A stretch of DNA of 6,955 nt from an uncultured Flavobacteriales bacterium (GCA_946886545.1 CAMPIU010000160.1:1-6955); one strand, 5' to 3'; shown: positions 1 to 6,442, counted from the first letter of the stretch. The notes: generated from the sequence alone by a model not told the origin. A program made the numbers and translations.

Positions 1-881
1 ATATAAATCCCCATTAAGAATAAGAGGATTAATTGAGATAGGGCTACAAAAAGGTAGACCAGGAATTTGGAGATCAAAGTAAGAGAGAATCCCCCGGGAA
101 TAGTTTGAAGTCTCAAAAAACTTCCGGATAAACGTTCCTTTACAATATTTCCTCCCAATGAGATGACCATAAAGAACATGGCGAAAATGGACCATGCAGG
201 TACGTTGTGCTGACTGGAGTTCGGGATCAATTCAGCCACTTCGTTCAAGCTTGCATTCGCAATTTTCAATTTGGTTTCGCGATTTATAATTGCCTGGCGA
301 ATGGTAGCGGGAATAGAGTCGTAGCCCATTTCCTGGAAAAGTTTTGAAACCATTTCTTCGTTTTCGATCCCGTTGGTGATTGCCTGTATTCCGTTTTTGA
401 CTGAAATACGAAAGCTTTCCTGACCAACAGGGTCAAAGTAAACCGAGATCTCTTGTTTCCTGGGTTTGATCTTCGGTGCTTTTTCAATTACATCCATTTG
501 TTCCAGCATCAACTTGGAAATATTATCCGCATTACCGGCCAGCTTTTCACTGAAGTCGGATGGAATGTAGATTCCCAGCATAGCATCTTCATCAATGGTT
601 GTGCGTTTTACGGATGCCTCGGAAAGACTGTTCTTTTTCCGGATTTCAAAACTTCCGGAATGATCCAATGCCTTTACCAGCGAGTCACCTAATGATCCTT
701 TATCCTGATTGGAAATAAGGACAGTAAGTTTGTTCTCATTTACGATCTGGAAGGCACTGTGCTGAACGATTGTAATGATAAAAACCAATAATAAGGGCAT
801 CAAATACATCAAAAGCAAGCCGATCTTATCGTGAAGAACAAGCAATATTTCTTTCCATACGGATGCCTTTAATCTTTTCAT
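1..881 (-). CDS. ABC-2 type transporter permease (3' end cut off by the window edge)
   Basis: The reading frame is open from an ATG at 881-879 to the left edge, giving 293 residues without a stop; the C-terminus lies outside the window. The N-terminus is a short cytoplasmic segment followed by a hydrophobic helix at about residues 20-39. A largely hydrophilic region follows (about 45-220), likely extracytoplasmic. Two more hydrophobic stretches come at about 222-245 and from 267 to the edge. One helix, a large outer domain and then a helix bundle is the architecture of ABC-2 exporter permeases of the YhhJ/PF12698 kind. The ATG overlaps the stop of the ATPase gene by 1 nt (TGATG), so the two are probably translationally coupled and form one exporter. 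Within a pigment cluster, export of flexirubin or a lipid precursor to the envelope is the natural inference, but the substrate cannot be read from the sequence. A second permease may follow outside the window. Confidence 0.85.
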   Translation of the reverse strand, partial: MKRLKASVWKEILLVLHDKIGLLLMYLMPLLLVFIITIVQHSAFQIVNENKLTVLISNQDKGSLGDSLVKALDHSGSFEIRKKNSLSEASVKRTTIDEDAMLGIYIPSDFSEKLAGNADNISKLMLEQMDVIEKAPKIKPRKQEISVYFDPVGQESFRISVKNGIQAITNGIENEEMVSKLFQEMGYDSIPATIRQAIINRETKLKIANASLNEVAELIPNSSQHNVPAWSIFAMFFMVISLGGNIVKERLSGSFLRLQTIPGGFSLTLISKFLVYLFVALSQLILLFLMGIY

Positions 882-1624
882 CAGTCGCGTAAAAGGGTTC
901 CGGTTAACTTGAGAATTAAATCTTCCAGATTATTTACCTCATGTTTGTTGAGCAGTTTGGTCAGCGAATCATTTGCAATGATTTTTCCGTGATCGATCAG
1001 GATAATTTGATTGCAAAACTCTTCTGCTTCTTTTAAATGATGTGAGGTATAAATTATAGTTGTTCCCTGTTGGTTCAGTTCCTGCAGTAAAGTCATAATA
1101 GCGATTTTGCTTTGAACGTCAACCCCAACGGTAGGTTCATCAAGAAACAGGATGGAAGGATTGTGAAGCAAGGAAATGATGAGGTTTAAACGCCGCTTCA
1201 TTCCTCCTGAAAAAGTGGATACTTTTTGATTTTTCACATGAAAAAGTCCGACTTTTTGCAATAATTCATCGATTTTTTGCAATAATTCATCTTTTTTCAG
1301 ATTATACAAATTTCCGAAATAGGATAAATTTTGCTTGGCTGTAAGCTCCGGGAAGAAGGAAAAATCCTGTGGAACAAAACCCAGATCACTTCTTATTTCC
1401 CTGGGGCTTTTTTCTCCGTTCAAATGGTAAACTACAGAGCCTAGAGTAGGATCTAAAATACTGCAAAGAATTGAAATAAGGGTAGTTTTTCCAGCACCAT
1501 TTGGTCCGAAAATTCCTACAATTTCTCCTTTTTCAACGGTAAAATCTACCCCGTCCAGACTTGGGACGGTACTTTTACCATAGGTTTTATAAACTTTTGA
1601 AACACGCAAAAGAGTCTCTTGCAT
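881..1624 (-). CDS. ABC exporter ATP-binding protein
   Basis: This 247-residue protein is a complete nucleotide-binding domain that would power the adjacent ABC-2 permease from the cytoplasmic side. Visible motifs are Walker A GPNGAGKT (40-47), Q-loop Gln86 in VPQD, signature FSGGMKRR (138-145; the usual LSGGQ is modified to FSGGM), Walker B ILFLDE with catalytic Glu163, D-loop Val-Gly-Val-Asp (166-169), and switch His195 in YTSHH. The SHHLKEAEEF stretch is typical of CcmA/drug-exporter ATPases. The ATG lies 5 nt after the stop of the BtrH-like gene with no Shine-Dalgarno sequence, and the TGA overlaps the permease ATG. Between the Q-loop and the signature, residues 112-125 are an exact heptad repeat (DELLQKI, DELLQKV), mirrored by a 21-bp tandem repeat in the DNA. 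The family is certain; the transported substrate is inferred from context only. Confidence 0.93.
   Translation of the reverse strand: MQETLLRVSKVYKTYGKSTVPSLDGVDFTVEKGEIVGIFGPNGAGKTTLISILCSILDPTLGSVVYHLNGEKSPREIRSDLGFVPQDFSFFPELTAKQNLSYFGNLYNLKKDELLQKIDELLQKVGLFHVKNQKVSTFSGGMKRRLNLIISLLHNPSILFLDEPTVGVDVQSKIAIMTLLQELNQQGTTIIYTSHHLKEAEEFCNQIILIDHGKIIANDSLTKLLNKHEVNNLEDLILKLTGTLLRD
1253..1291. repeat. 21-bp-period tandem repeat inside the ABC ATPase gene
   Basis: The 18-mer tttttgcaataattcatc occurs at 1253-1270 and again, identical, at 1274-1291. The period of 21 bp keeps the frame. On the minus strand it encodes two copies of the heptad DELLQK(I/V) in the helical subdomain of the ATPase. It looks like a recent in-frame duplication. 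Confidence 0.9.
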
Positions 1625-1629
1625 CGTGT

Positions 1630-2637
1630 TTAGAATTTGATTTTCGCCAATTCCAGAAAGGCTTCCTTCTCTACCGCACTGATTTCAACCAACAAGTCCG
1701 CGCATGCATCAAAGTCTTTTTGTTCTGTCAAACGGCCCTTATAAATTCCCGACATTTGAAGTGCACTGTCTCTCCACAAATCACCTGCTTTTGTCATCTT
1801 TTCAGAGATGTTCGCCAACTGATCATTTTGCATGATTACTGATGCTTCTTCTAAAAATGCAGCATATAAGAAACGAAATCCACCACCGCCGGTACCGATT
1901 TCTTCCTGCATGCGAACTATTTGACCCAGGTAAAGACCCGCTTGGCGAGGGCCTAATTTCTCTCTCCAGCCACGAATTTTCTTGGATGTATAAACAATTC
2001 CCTTAACTCCGGCAATAGCTCCCGGAATCTTTAACATATCACGGCAATTGCGCTTAATTCCCTTAGCAATAGCATCTCTTATTTGTTCCTGGCTAATATC
2101 ACCGACTTCTACCGGATAGTAGATATGGCCTTTCGGAGCCAGAGCCCCTTTTGCAAAACGCACACGTTCCAGCTCTTCGGTACTTAATGAAGTAGTAATC
2201 TCCATCACGGGATCACTCACCAGGTAACGATCGCCTTCTTTTCCGAAAACAATCAGGTTATGGGCATTGAAGTGAAAGCGGTATTCTTTCGGGAAATAAG
2301 GCAGATGAAAAACGCCAACTTGGCATCCGACTTTCAAACCTTGGGCTAATTTGGAATCCAAAAAAGCAGTTGCTTCTTTCGGATCGCTGAATTTTTTGCG
2401 TTCTACTTTTACATCCAAAGCTTTACAAGTACGCTTAAAAATGGCTCCCGGCATCGTTCTGAATGATATAGCAGGACCATTATTTACCTTCATAAAAGGA
2501 ATGTGAATATAGAACAAACCGGATCCCATTCCAAAAGCAAGCGGCTCAGTAATGAAGTCCACACCATGATGCTTTAATAAGCTCACAGTAACCCCGTTTT
2601 CACAATGGGCTGTTTGGTGATGAATAAATTCTGACAC
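1630..2637 (-). CDS. BtrH-like N-terminal domain protein, putative acyl-ACP acyltransferase
   Basis: This 335-residue protein resembles the BtrH N-terminal family, named after the butirosin enzyme that transfers an acyl group from an acyl carrier protein onto an amine. The N-terminus has HHQTAHCENG with Cys12 as candidate nucleophile. His126 lies in FHFNAHNLIVFG and Asp142 in YLVSDPV. Order and spacing fit a papain-like Cys-His-Asp triad. The C-terminal half (about 175-335) is charged and helical, and I recognise no motif in it. No signal peptide or clear membrane helix is seen, so it is probably cytoplasmic. The start is GTG at 2637-2635, overlapping the TAG of the upstream gene by 1 nt (TAGTG); the next in-frame Met (residue 37) would lose Cys12. 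Between the resorcinol genes and the exporter, it could form the ester between aryl-polyene-ACP and dialkylresorcinol. That role is inference; a hydrolase is also possible. Confidence 0.8.
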   Translation of the reverse strand: MSEFIHHQTAHCENGVTVSLLKHHGVDFITEPLAFGMGSGLFYIHIPFMKVNNGPAISFRTMPGAIFKRTCKALDVKVERKKFSDPKEATAFLDSKLAQGLKVGCQVGVFHLPYFPKEYRFHFNAHNLIVFGKEGDRYLVSDPVMEITTSLSTEELERVRFAKGALAPKGHIYYPVEVGDISQEQIRDAIAKGIKRNCRDMLKIPGAIAGVKGIVYTSKKIRGWREKLGPRQAGLYLGQIVRMQEEIGTGGGGFRFLYAAFLEEASVIMQNDQLANISEKMTKAGDLWRDSALQMSGIYKGRLTEQKDFDACADLLVEISAVEKEAFLELAKIKF

Positions 2638-3035
2638 TAAGCTTTAAAATTTTTGAGTTCGTTAACGGAGATTTCAAATGCATCGGCATAACGCTTTAAT
2701 ACTTGATCATTTAATTTCTTAAAGATCCCCGGTTTTAAATGTCTTTTGATGCGAAACTTCCAGATTCCGGTATATCCGGCTAAAACAGTGAAATCCATCA
2801 ATTTTTCTTCCATGAAGTAAAGAATAGGACTTGCCTCACCTTTTTTGATCTGTTCCCGTGCATCCGAAGTTCTTCGTTCAATTTCCTTCCATGCTTCATC
2901 CAGTGCAACTTTTTTGGCTTCCCATCCGGTGCTTAATTCCGTATCGTAATGCCCGTCCTCGTTCTTCACATAGCAGACTTCTCTTGTAAAATTTTCAAGA
3001 GCACTTTTATCTTGAGGAACTTCGGATTTTTTCAT
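2637..3035 (-). CDS. Unassigned 132-residue protein with a degenerate HTH-like C-terminus
   Basis: I do not recognise a named family. The 132-residue product is soluble and charged, with no signal peptide or membrane helix. Residues 1-37 are polar, about 38-66 look like a long charged helix, and 79-130 are compact and basic. That last part (MDFTVLAGYTGIWKFRIKRH, then LKRYADAFEISVNELKNF) resembles a XRE/lambda-repressor-type HTH in spacing: a T-G-I turn, a recognition-helix-like segment, and a closing ADAF-IS-NEL helix as in many A-L-G-V-S-DEL endings. The N-terminal half of that fold is not obvious, so it may be a scaffold or a diverged domain that does not bind DNA. The ATG directly follows the darB stop (TAAATG), and its TAG overlaps the GTG of the BtrH-like gene, so it is surely co-translated with both. 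It could be a small partner of the ketosynthase or acyltransferase, or a regulator. Confidence 0.85.
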   Translation of the reverse strand: MKKSEVPQDKSALENFTREVCYVKNEDGHYDTELSTGWEAKKVALDEAWKEIERRTSDAREQIKKGEASPILYFMEEKLMDFTVLAGYTGIWKFRIKRHLKPGIFKKLNDQVLKRYADAFEISVNELKNFKA

Positions 3036-4184
3036 TTAGCAAACTGTTAAGAAAGCAAATACATAAGAGAACCTGGAACTCTCCGGAACCGCAAGCAAAA
3101 TGGTATCGCCTGCTTTCAGTTTTCCGCTGTTAAAGAGTTCATCAACCATCAAATAGATCGAACCTGCTCCCACATTTCCATGAGTAGCCAGATTGGAGAA
3201 CCAGCGCTCTTTCGGAATTTCCATTCCATTATCCGCCAATTGTGCATAGATTTTGTCTTCGAAGAAATAACTCGACATGTGCGGTAAGAACCAAGTCACA
3301 TTATCAGCGGTTAAGTTTTCTTCCGAAAATTTAGTTTTCAATTTGTTGAATCCCAATTTTACAATGTGTTCATCCAGCAATTTAACGTCTTGTTTGATAC
3401 TCAGAATTGATTTTTCGATCATTTCCTGAGGCTCGTAATCCATATAACTTTTTAATGTACCGTCTTCCATTTTTTCGGAAGCCATGTACATACAAGGTTC
3501 AATTTCGTTGGCAAAAGAAATTCCTTCTACCCAATCAATACGCAGTGAAAAACCTTCTGCACTTTTTTGATCTTCCAACATAAATACGGCAGCACCGTCA
3601 GAAAGCATCCAGCGAAGGAAATCCTTGTCAAAAGACAAATAAGGATTTTGTTCCAACTCGGTTAGTTTTTGAATTTCCAATTCAAATTTGTCAGAGCTTA
3701 GAACCCGGGATAAACGTTCCGACCCGGAAGAAATTGCTTTTTTGCTCATTCCTGATTTGATAGCCATGAATGCATATTTCATGGCATGCATTCCCGAACA
3801 GCAAACTCCGGAAGGAGAAACCACTTCAATGTTTCCGGATTCCGGTAACCAGCCATGAACCATTACACCATGAGATGGCATCATTTGGTCGGGTGATGAA
3901 GTTCCGCAACTGATCAAATCCACTTCTTTGATTTCTCCTGGTTTATTCTCAAATAATTTGCGAATAGCCAATGAAACCATTTCTGCATTAGTGTGGGTTG
4001 CAGTTCCGTCTTTTCGGATTGCATAATAGCGGTTTTTAATTCCGTTATTGCGTAAAACAATCCTTCTCGATTTAGAAGCACGGTCGTTAATTAATCCTAA
4101 ATAATCCTCCATCTCGTCATTTGAAACGGGATTGTTCGGTAAAAAAGATGCCGTGCGTGTTATATATACTTCCTTCAAGCTCAT
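3036..4184 (-). CDS. darB: DarB, ketosynthase III-like dialkylresorcinol condensing enzyme
   Basis: This 382-residue thiolase-fold protein belongs to the beta-ketoacyl-ACP synthase III superfamily. Catalytic residues are visible: Cys129 in GVCCSGMHA (aligned with the A-C-A-G-F of FabH), His302 in LPHMSS, and Asn337 in ATHGNVGAGS. It is longer than housekeeping FabH (about 320 residues). That length and its neighbour darA mark it as DarB-type. Established for this family, DarB condenses two acyl thioesters, one of them a beta-ketoacyl, and cyclises them to a 2,5-dialkylcyclohexane-1,3-dione, the precursor of the resorcinol half of flexirubin. The ATG lies 2 nt after the darA stop and the stop abuts the next ATG, which indicates a single polycistronic message. 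It could in principle be another KAS III paralogue, but the adjacent flavodoxin-like gene makes DarB far more likely. Confidence 0.9.
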   Translation of the reverse strand: MSLKEVYITRTASFLPNNPVSNDEMEDYLGLINDRASKSRRIVLRNNGIKNRYYAIRKDGTATHTNAEMVSLAIRKLFENKPGEIKEVDLISCGTSSPDQMMPSHGVMVHGWLPESGNIEVVSPSGVCCSGMHAMKYAFMAIKSGMSKKAISSGSERLSRVLSSDKFELEIQKLTELEQNPYLSFDKDFLRWMLSDGAAVFMLEDQKSAEGFSLRIDWVEGISFANEIEPCMYMASEKMEDGTLKSYMDYEPQEMIEKSILSIKQDVKLLDEHIVKLGFNKLKTKFSEENLTADNVTWFLPHMSSYFFEDKIYAQLADNGMEIPKERWFSNLATHGNVGAGSIYLMVDELFNSGKLKAGDTILLAVPESSRFSYVFAFLTVC

Positions 4185-4186
4185 TC

Positions 4187-5098
4187 TTATCTCAATTGAG
4201 TGCCTCTGTAATATGCTAATTCGCGTTTAATTTGTCGTCCTGTAAAGGGGCGTACAAAGATATGATATATCATTAAAACAATTGGTGAAACAATAAATAA
4301 AGCGAAAATCAAATAATATTTAAAGAAGTTAATCCAAAATTTTCGATTTCCTCCCTTTTCAGTTTTTTTTGTGATCAAATTTGCCCAAATCATAAAAAGT
4401 TTTTTTGCTCTCGATTCGATGAAAAGGATAGAGATCGGGATAACAATTCCACCTTTTTCCACAAGTTCTTCCTGGAATTTATCTTCCTGATTATCTGTTA
4501 ATTTGTTCTTCAATAGCTTGCCAAATTGACTTGCATTTTCAATGTCTTCATCTGAAACACCAGGTTTTGGAAAAATACCCCACTTTTTTGTTTTTTGACC
4601 AGTCAACATCCAATGCAAAATTGTAACAACACTAATTAAATTGCTTGTTTTATCAATTAATGGAACATTTCCAATCAGTTTTCCACCGGCAGAAGCAATT
4701 TGTTTTTTTACTGCTTCCTGAGAATTGATCCACATATTCCGGGAACCCAAAACGGTTACAATTTTTGTACCACTCATAATTTTACGAAATTTTTCATCTT
4801 GTAAAATCGCGGATGCAGGAAGTGATGGTGAAAGGAACCACGGTTGATAACCGAAAATAATTAAATCATATTCTTCCCTTTCAAAATGAAGGGGCTTAAT
4901 TGGAATGGGTTTTTCAAGAACAGTTTCGGGCATTGCATTAAAGAATGCTGCACTATTCCAAGGAAATGGGAATGGCGTAAGGGGTTCAGCCTTTACCCAT
5001 TCTATTGTGCTATCAGTAAACGGGCTGCAGAAATTTTGAAGGATTTCTGTAAGTTGTCCTGACTGAGAATAATGTATAACTAAGATGTTCTGTGCCAT
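4187..5098 (-). CDS. darA: DarA, flavodoxin-like dialkylresorcinol aromatase with C-terminal membrane helix
   Basis: This 303-residue protein has an N-terminal flavodoxin-like fold. ILVIHYSQSGQLTEIL (5-20) carries the FMN phosphate-loop motif, YDLIIFGYQPWFLSPSLP (77-94) corresponds to the second flavin loop, and TKIVTVLGSRNMW is the next core strand and loop. The C-terminal part is unlike a plain flavodoxin: a hydrophobic helix at about 258-281 is followed by a basic tail, so the enzyme is probably anchored to the inner membrane, where its lipid-like substrate would be. In the established pathway DarA aromatises the cyclohexanedione made by DarB to a 2,5-dialkylresorcinol. It is the first gene of the minus-strand operon, with a -7-like element 47 nt upstream. 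Runs of A8 (4370-4363) and A7 (4406-4400) in the coding strand precede the membrane helix. Assignment rests on the fold, the length and the partner darB. Confidence 0.88.
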   Translation of the reverse strand: MAQNILVIHYSQSGQLTEILQNFCSPFTDSTIEWVKAEPLTPFPFPWNSAAFFNAMPETVLEKPIPIKPLHFEREEYDLIIFGYQPWFLSPSLPASAILQDEKFRKIMSGTKIVTVLGSRNMWINSQEAVKKQIASAGGKLIGNVPLIDKTSNLISVVTILHWMLTGQKTKKWGIFPKPGVSDEDIENASQFGKLLKNKLTDNQEDKFQEELVEKGGIVIPISILFIESRAKKLFMIWANLITKKTEKGGNRKFWINFFKYYLIFALFIVSPIVLMIYHIFVRPFTGRQIKRELAYYRGTQLR

Positions 5099-5117
5099 AG
5101 TTAATTTGGGGTTCTTA

Positions 5118-5139
5118 GTAAAAGTGTTTAACCTTTTAC
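5118..5139. repeat. Inverted repeat near the darA transcription start
   Basis: The arms gtaaaag (5118-5124) and cttttac (5133-5139) are exact inverse complements separated by 8 nt. The element lies between the predicted -7 box and the darA ATG, at the likely transcription start. It could be an operator or a leader hairpin. Seven-bp arms in AT-rich DNA can occur by chance. Confidence 0.4.
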
Positions 5140-5144
5140 CATTA

Positions 5145-5152
5145 CAAATTTA
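5145..5152 (-). promoter_or_regulatory. Bacteroidota -7 element for the darA operon
   Basis: On the minus strand this reads TAAATTTG, an exact match to the Bacteroidota sigma-A -7 consensus TAnnTTTG. A start near 5138-5141 would give a leader of about 40 nt before the darA ATG at 5098. No good TTG -33 box is found 17-21 nt further upstream (the region is gtagttta), so the promoter may be weak or activator-dependent. Confidence 0.55.
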
Positions 5153-5239
5153 ACAAGGTTTTGTTTCTAAACTACTTTTTGCTGGCTTTTGGAATGTCAA
5201 TCTGTTAATGTGAGCAGTTAATTCTTGGAAAGTTATGAT

Positions 5240-5247
5240 TAGTTTTG
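5240..5247 (+). promoter_or_regulatory. Bacteroidota -7 element for the glycosyltransferase gene
   Basis: TAGTTTTG at 5240-5247 matches TAnnTTTG exactly. A TTA at 5218-5220, 19 nt upstream, is a one-mismatch -33 TTG. Transcription would then begin at about 5251-5254, at or just before the ATG at 5254, giving an almost leaderless message. This also argues against the in-frame TTG at 5245 as the start codon, because it would lie inside the promoter. Confidence 0.45.
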
Positions 5248-5253
5248 TGCTTC

Positions 5254-6429
5254 ATGGAATCAAGTCTGGCATCAATAACAAGCATCAATAGCTGCGTAAT
5301 TATTCCAACCTACAATAACGAGCGGACCTTAGAACGTGTTGTTCGGGAAGTGTTGGAATATGTCCCTTCAGATTGTGTTATTGTAGTAAATGACGGCTCT
5401 ACGGATTCTACATCTGAAATTTTGAAAACTTTTGAAAAGGAAGTAACTATTCTTGTCAATGAAGTAAACAAGGGCAAGGGCTATTCACTTAGAAAAGCTT
5501 TTAAATTCGCTCGGGAGAATGGTTATTCCAATGCTTTAACGATTGATTCTGACGGGCAACATTATCCGAGTGATATTCCCATATTGATCGGACGGGCAAT
5601 TCAAAATCCAGGCGCAGTGATCATGGGTTCCAGGAATATGAACCAGGAAGGAGTGCCACAAAAAAGTTCCTTTGGAAATAAATTTTCCAATTTTTGGTTT
5701 AAAGTTGAAACCTGGATCACCTTGCCGGATACTCAAACAGGCTTTCGCATTTATCCCCTGGAGCCAATGAAGAAGATTTGGCTGTTTACGAATAAGTTCG
5801 AATTAGAGATCGAGGTAATCGTAAAATTGGCCTGGCGCTTCGTTCCATTTGTTGCAGTGCCTATTCAGGTAAAGTATGATCCCAACGAACGTGTTTCTCA
5901 TTTTCGTCCGGGCAGGGATTTTACACGGATTAGTATTCTGAATACAGTTTTGGTGCTAACTGCCTTAATTTGGTATTATCCGCGCAAGTTTTTTTCAATC
6001 CGGACTTGGGATATCATTAAACATGAGGCCATTAAGCCCGAAGAATCGAATTTTAAGAAGGCTTTGTCTATCGGATTCGGATTTTTTATGGGAATTGTTC
6101 CTGTTTGGGGATTTCAATTGCTGATCGGGATTCCCTTAGCTGTTTTGTTCCGAATGAATAAAGTTCTGTTTATTGCAGCAGCAAATATTTCAATTCCTCC
6201 GATGATCCCGTTTATCCTTTACGGAAGTTTTCTATGCGGACAATTATTCCTAACCGGTGAAACAAATCCTGCACAGCTTGGGGATCTTAGTTTAGAAGCA
6301 ATTCAGAACAATGCATACCAATATATTATTGGAGCTTGTGTTTTTGCGACGCTTGCTTTTGCAGCGTCTTTTTTGATGAGTTTCGCACTGCTGAAAGCCT
6401 TCCGCAAAGAACCTAAGACAAATATTTAA
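5254..6429 (+). CDS. Family 2 glycosyltransferase fused to a DUF2062 membrane domain
   Basis: From the ATG at 5254 this is a 391-residue two-domain protein. Residues 14-240 are a GT-A fold: VIIPTYNNE (15-23), VVNDGSTD (44-51), metal-binding DSDGQH (98-103) and the DTQTGFRIYP stretch (159-168), which resembles dolichyl-phosphate-mannose-synthase-like GT2 enzymes. Residues from about 265 form a DUF2062 domain with hydrophobic segments around 270-300, 303-325 and 355-380, so the protein is a membrane-associated enzyme of the cytoplasmic face. An in-frame TTG at 5245 would add only three residues and overlaps a -7-like box, so ATG is preferred. Similar fusions occur in aryl-polyene and flexirubin clusters, but I know of no sugar in described flexirubins, so donor and acceptor are unknown. 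It is the only plus-strand gene here: divergent from darA and convergent with the dehydratase, with its own putative promoter and terminator. Confidence 0.88.
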   Translation: MESSLASITSINSCVIIPTYNNERTLERVVREVLEYVPSDCVIVVNDGSTDSTSEILKTFEKEVTILVNEVNKGKGYSLRKAFKFARENGYSNALTIDSDGQHYPSDIPILIGRAIQNPGAVIMGSRNMNQEGVPQKSSFGNKFSNFWFKVETWITLPDTQTGFRIYPLEPMKKIWLFTNKFELEIEVIVKLAWRFVPFVAVPIQVKYDPNERVSHFRPGRDFTRISILNTVLVLTALIWYYPRKFFSIRTWDIIKHEAIKPEESNFKKALSIGFGFFMGIVPVWGFQLLIGIPLAVLFRMNKVLFIAAANISIPPMIPFILYGSFLCGQLFLTGETNPAQLGDLSLEAIQNNAYQYIIGACVFATLAFAASFLMSFALLKAFRKEPKTNI

Positions 6430-6442
6430 AAAAGAATATGTG

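Larger units (their letters stand above)
5099..5253. other. Divergent intergenic region between darA and the glycosyltransferase gene
   Basis: This 155-nt AT-rich spacer is the only substantial non-coding stretch. It holds one -7-like box facing each way (5145-5152 minus, 5240-5247 plus) and a 7-bp inverted repeat (5118-5139). I see no tRNA, riboswitch or small ORF in it. All transcription of the six-gene minus-strand operon probably starts here. Confidence 0.7.

Noticed and set aside
284..487. 67-codon open frame on the minus strand
   Set aside because: It lies out of frame within the ABC permease, which is open through this whole region.
453..692. 79-codon open frame on the plus strand
   Set aside because: It is antisense to the ABC permease, whose frame is continuous here and has recognisable membrane architecture; the translated product has no recognisable motif.
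1561..1842. 93-codon open frame on the plus strand
   Set aside because: It is antisense to the ends of the BtrH-like and ATPase genes, with no promoter-like element or motif.
4703..4709. A7 run in the darA coding strand as a frameshift site
   Set aside because: It encodes an ordinary Val-Lys-Lys-Gln stretch within the flavodoxin domain, and a shift would only destroy the protein.
5245..5253. TTG start giving a three-residue longer glycosyltransferase
   Set aside because: It lies within a -7-like element and the ATG at 5254 still leaves a complete GT2 domain.
5536..5736. 66-codon open frame on the minus strand
   Set aside because: It is antisense to the conserved DSDGQH region of the glycosyltransferase, so it is a shadow.
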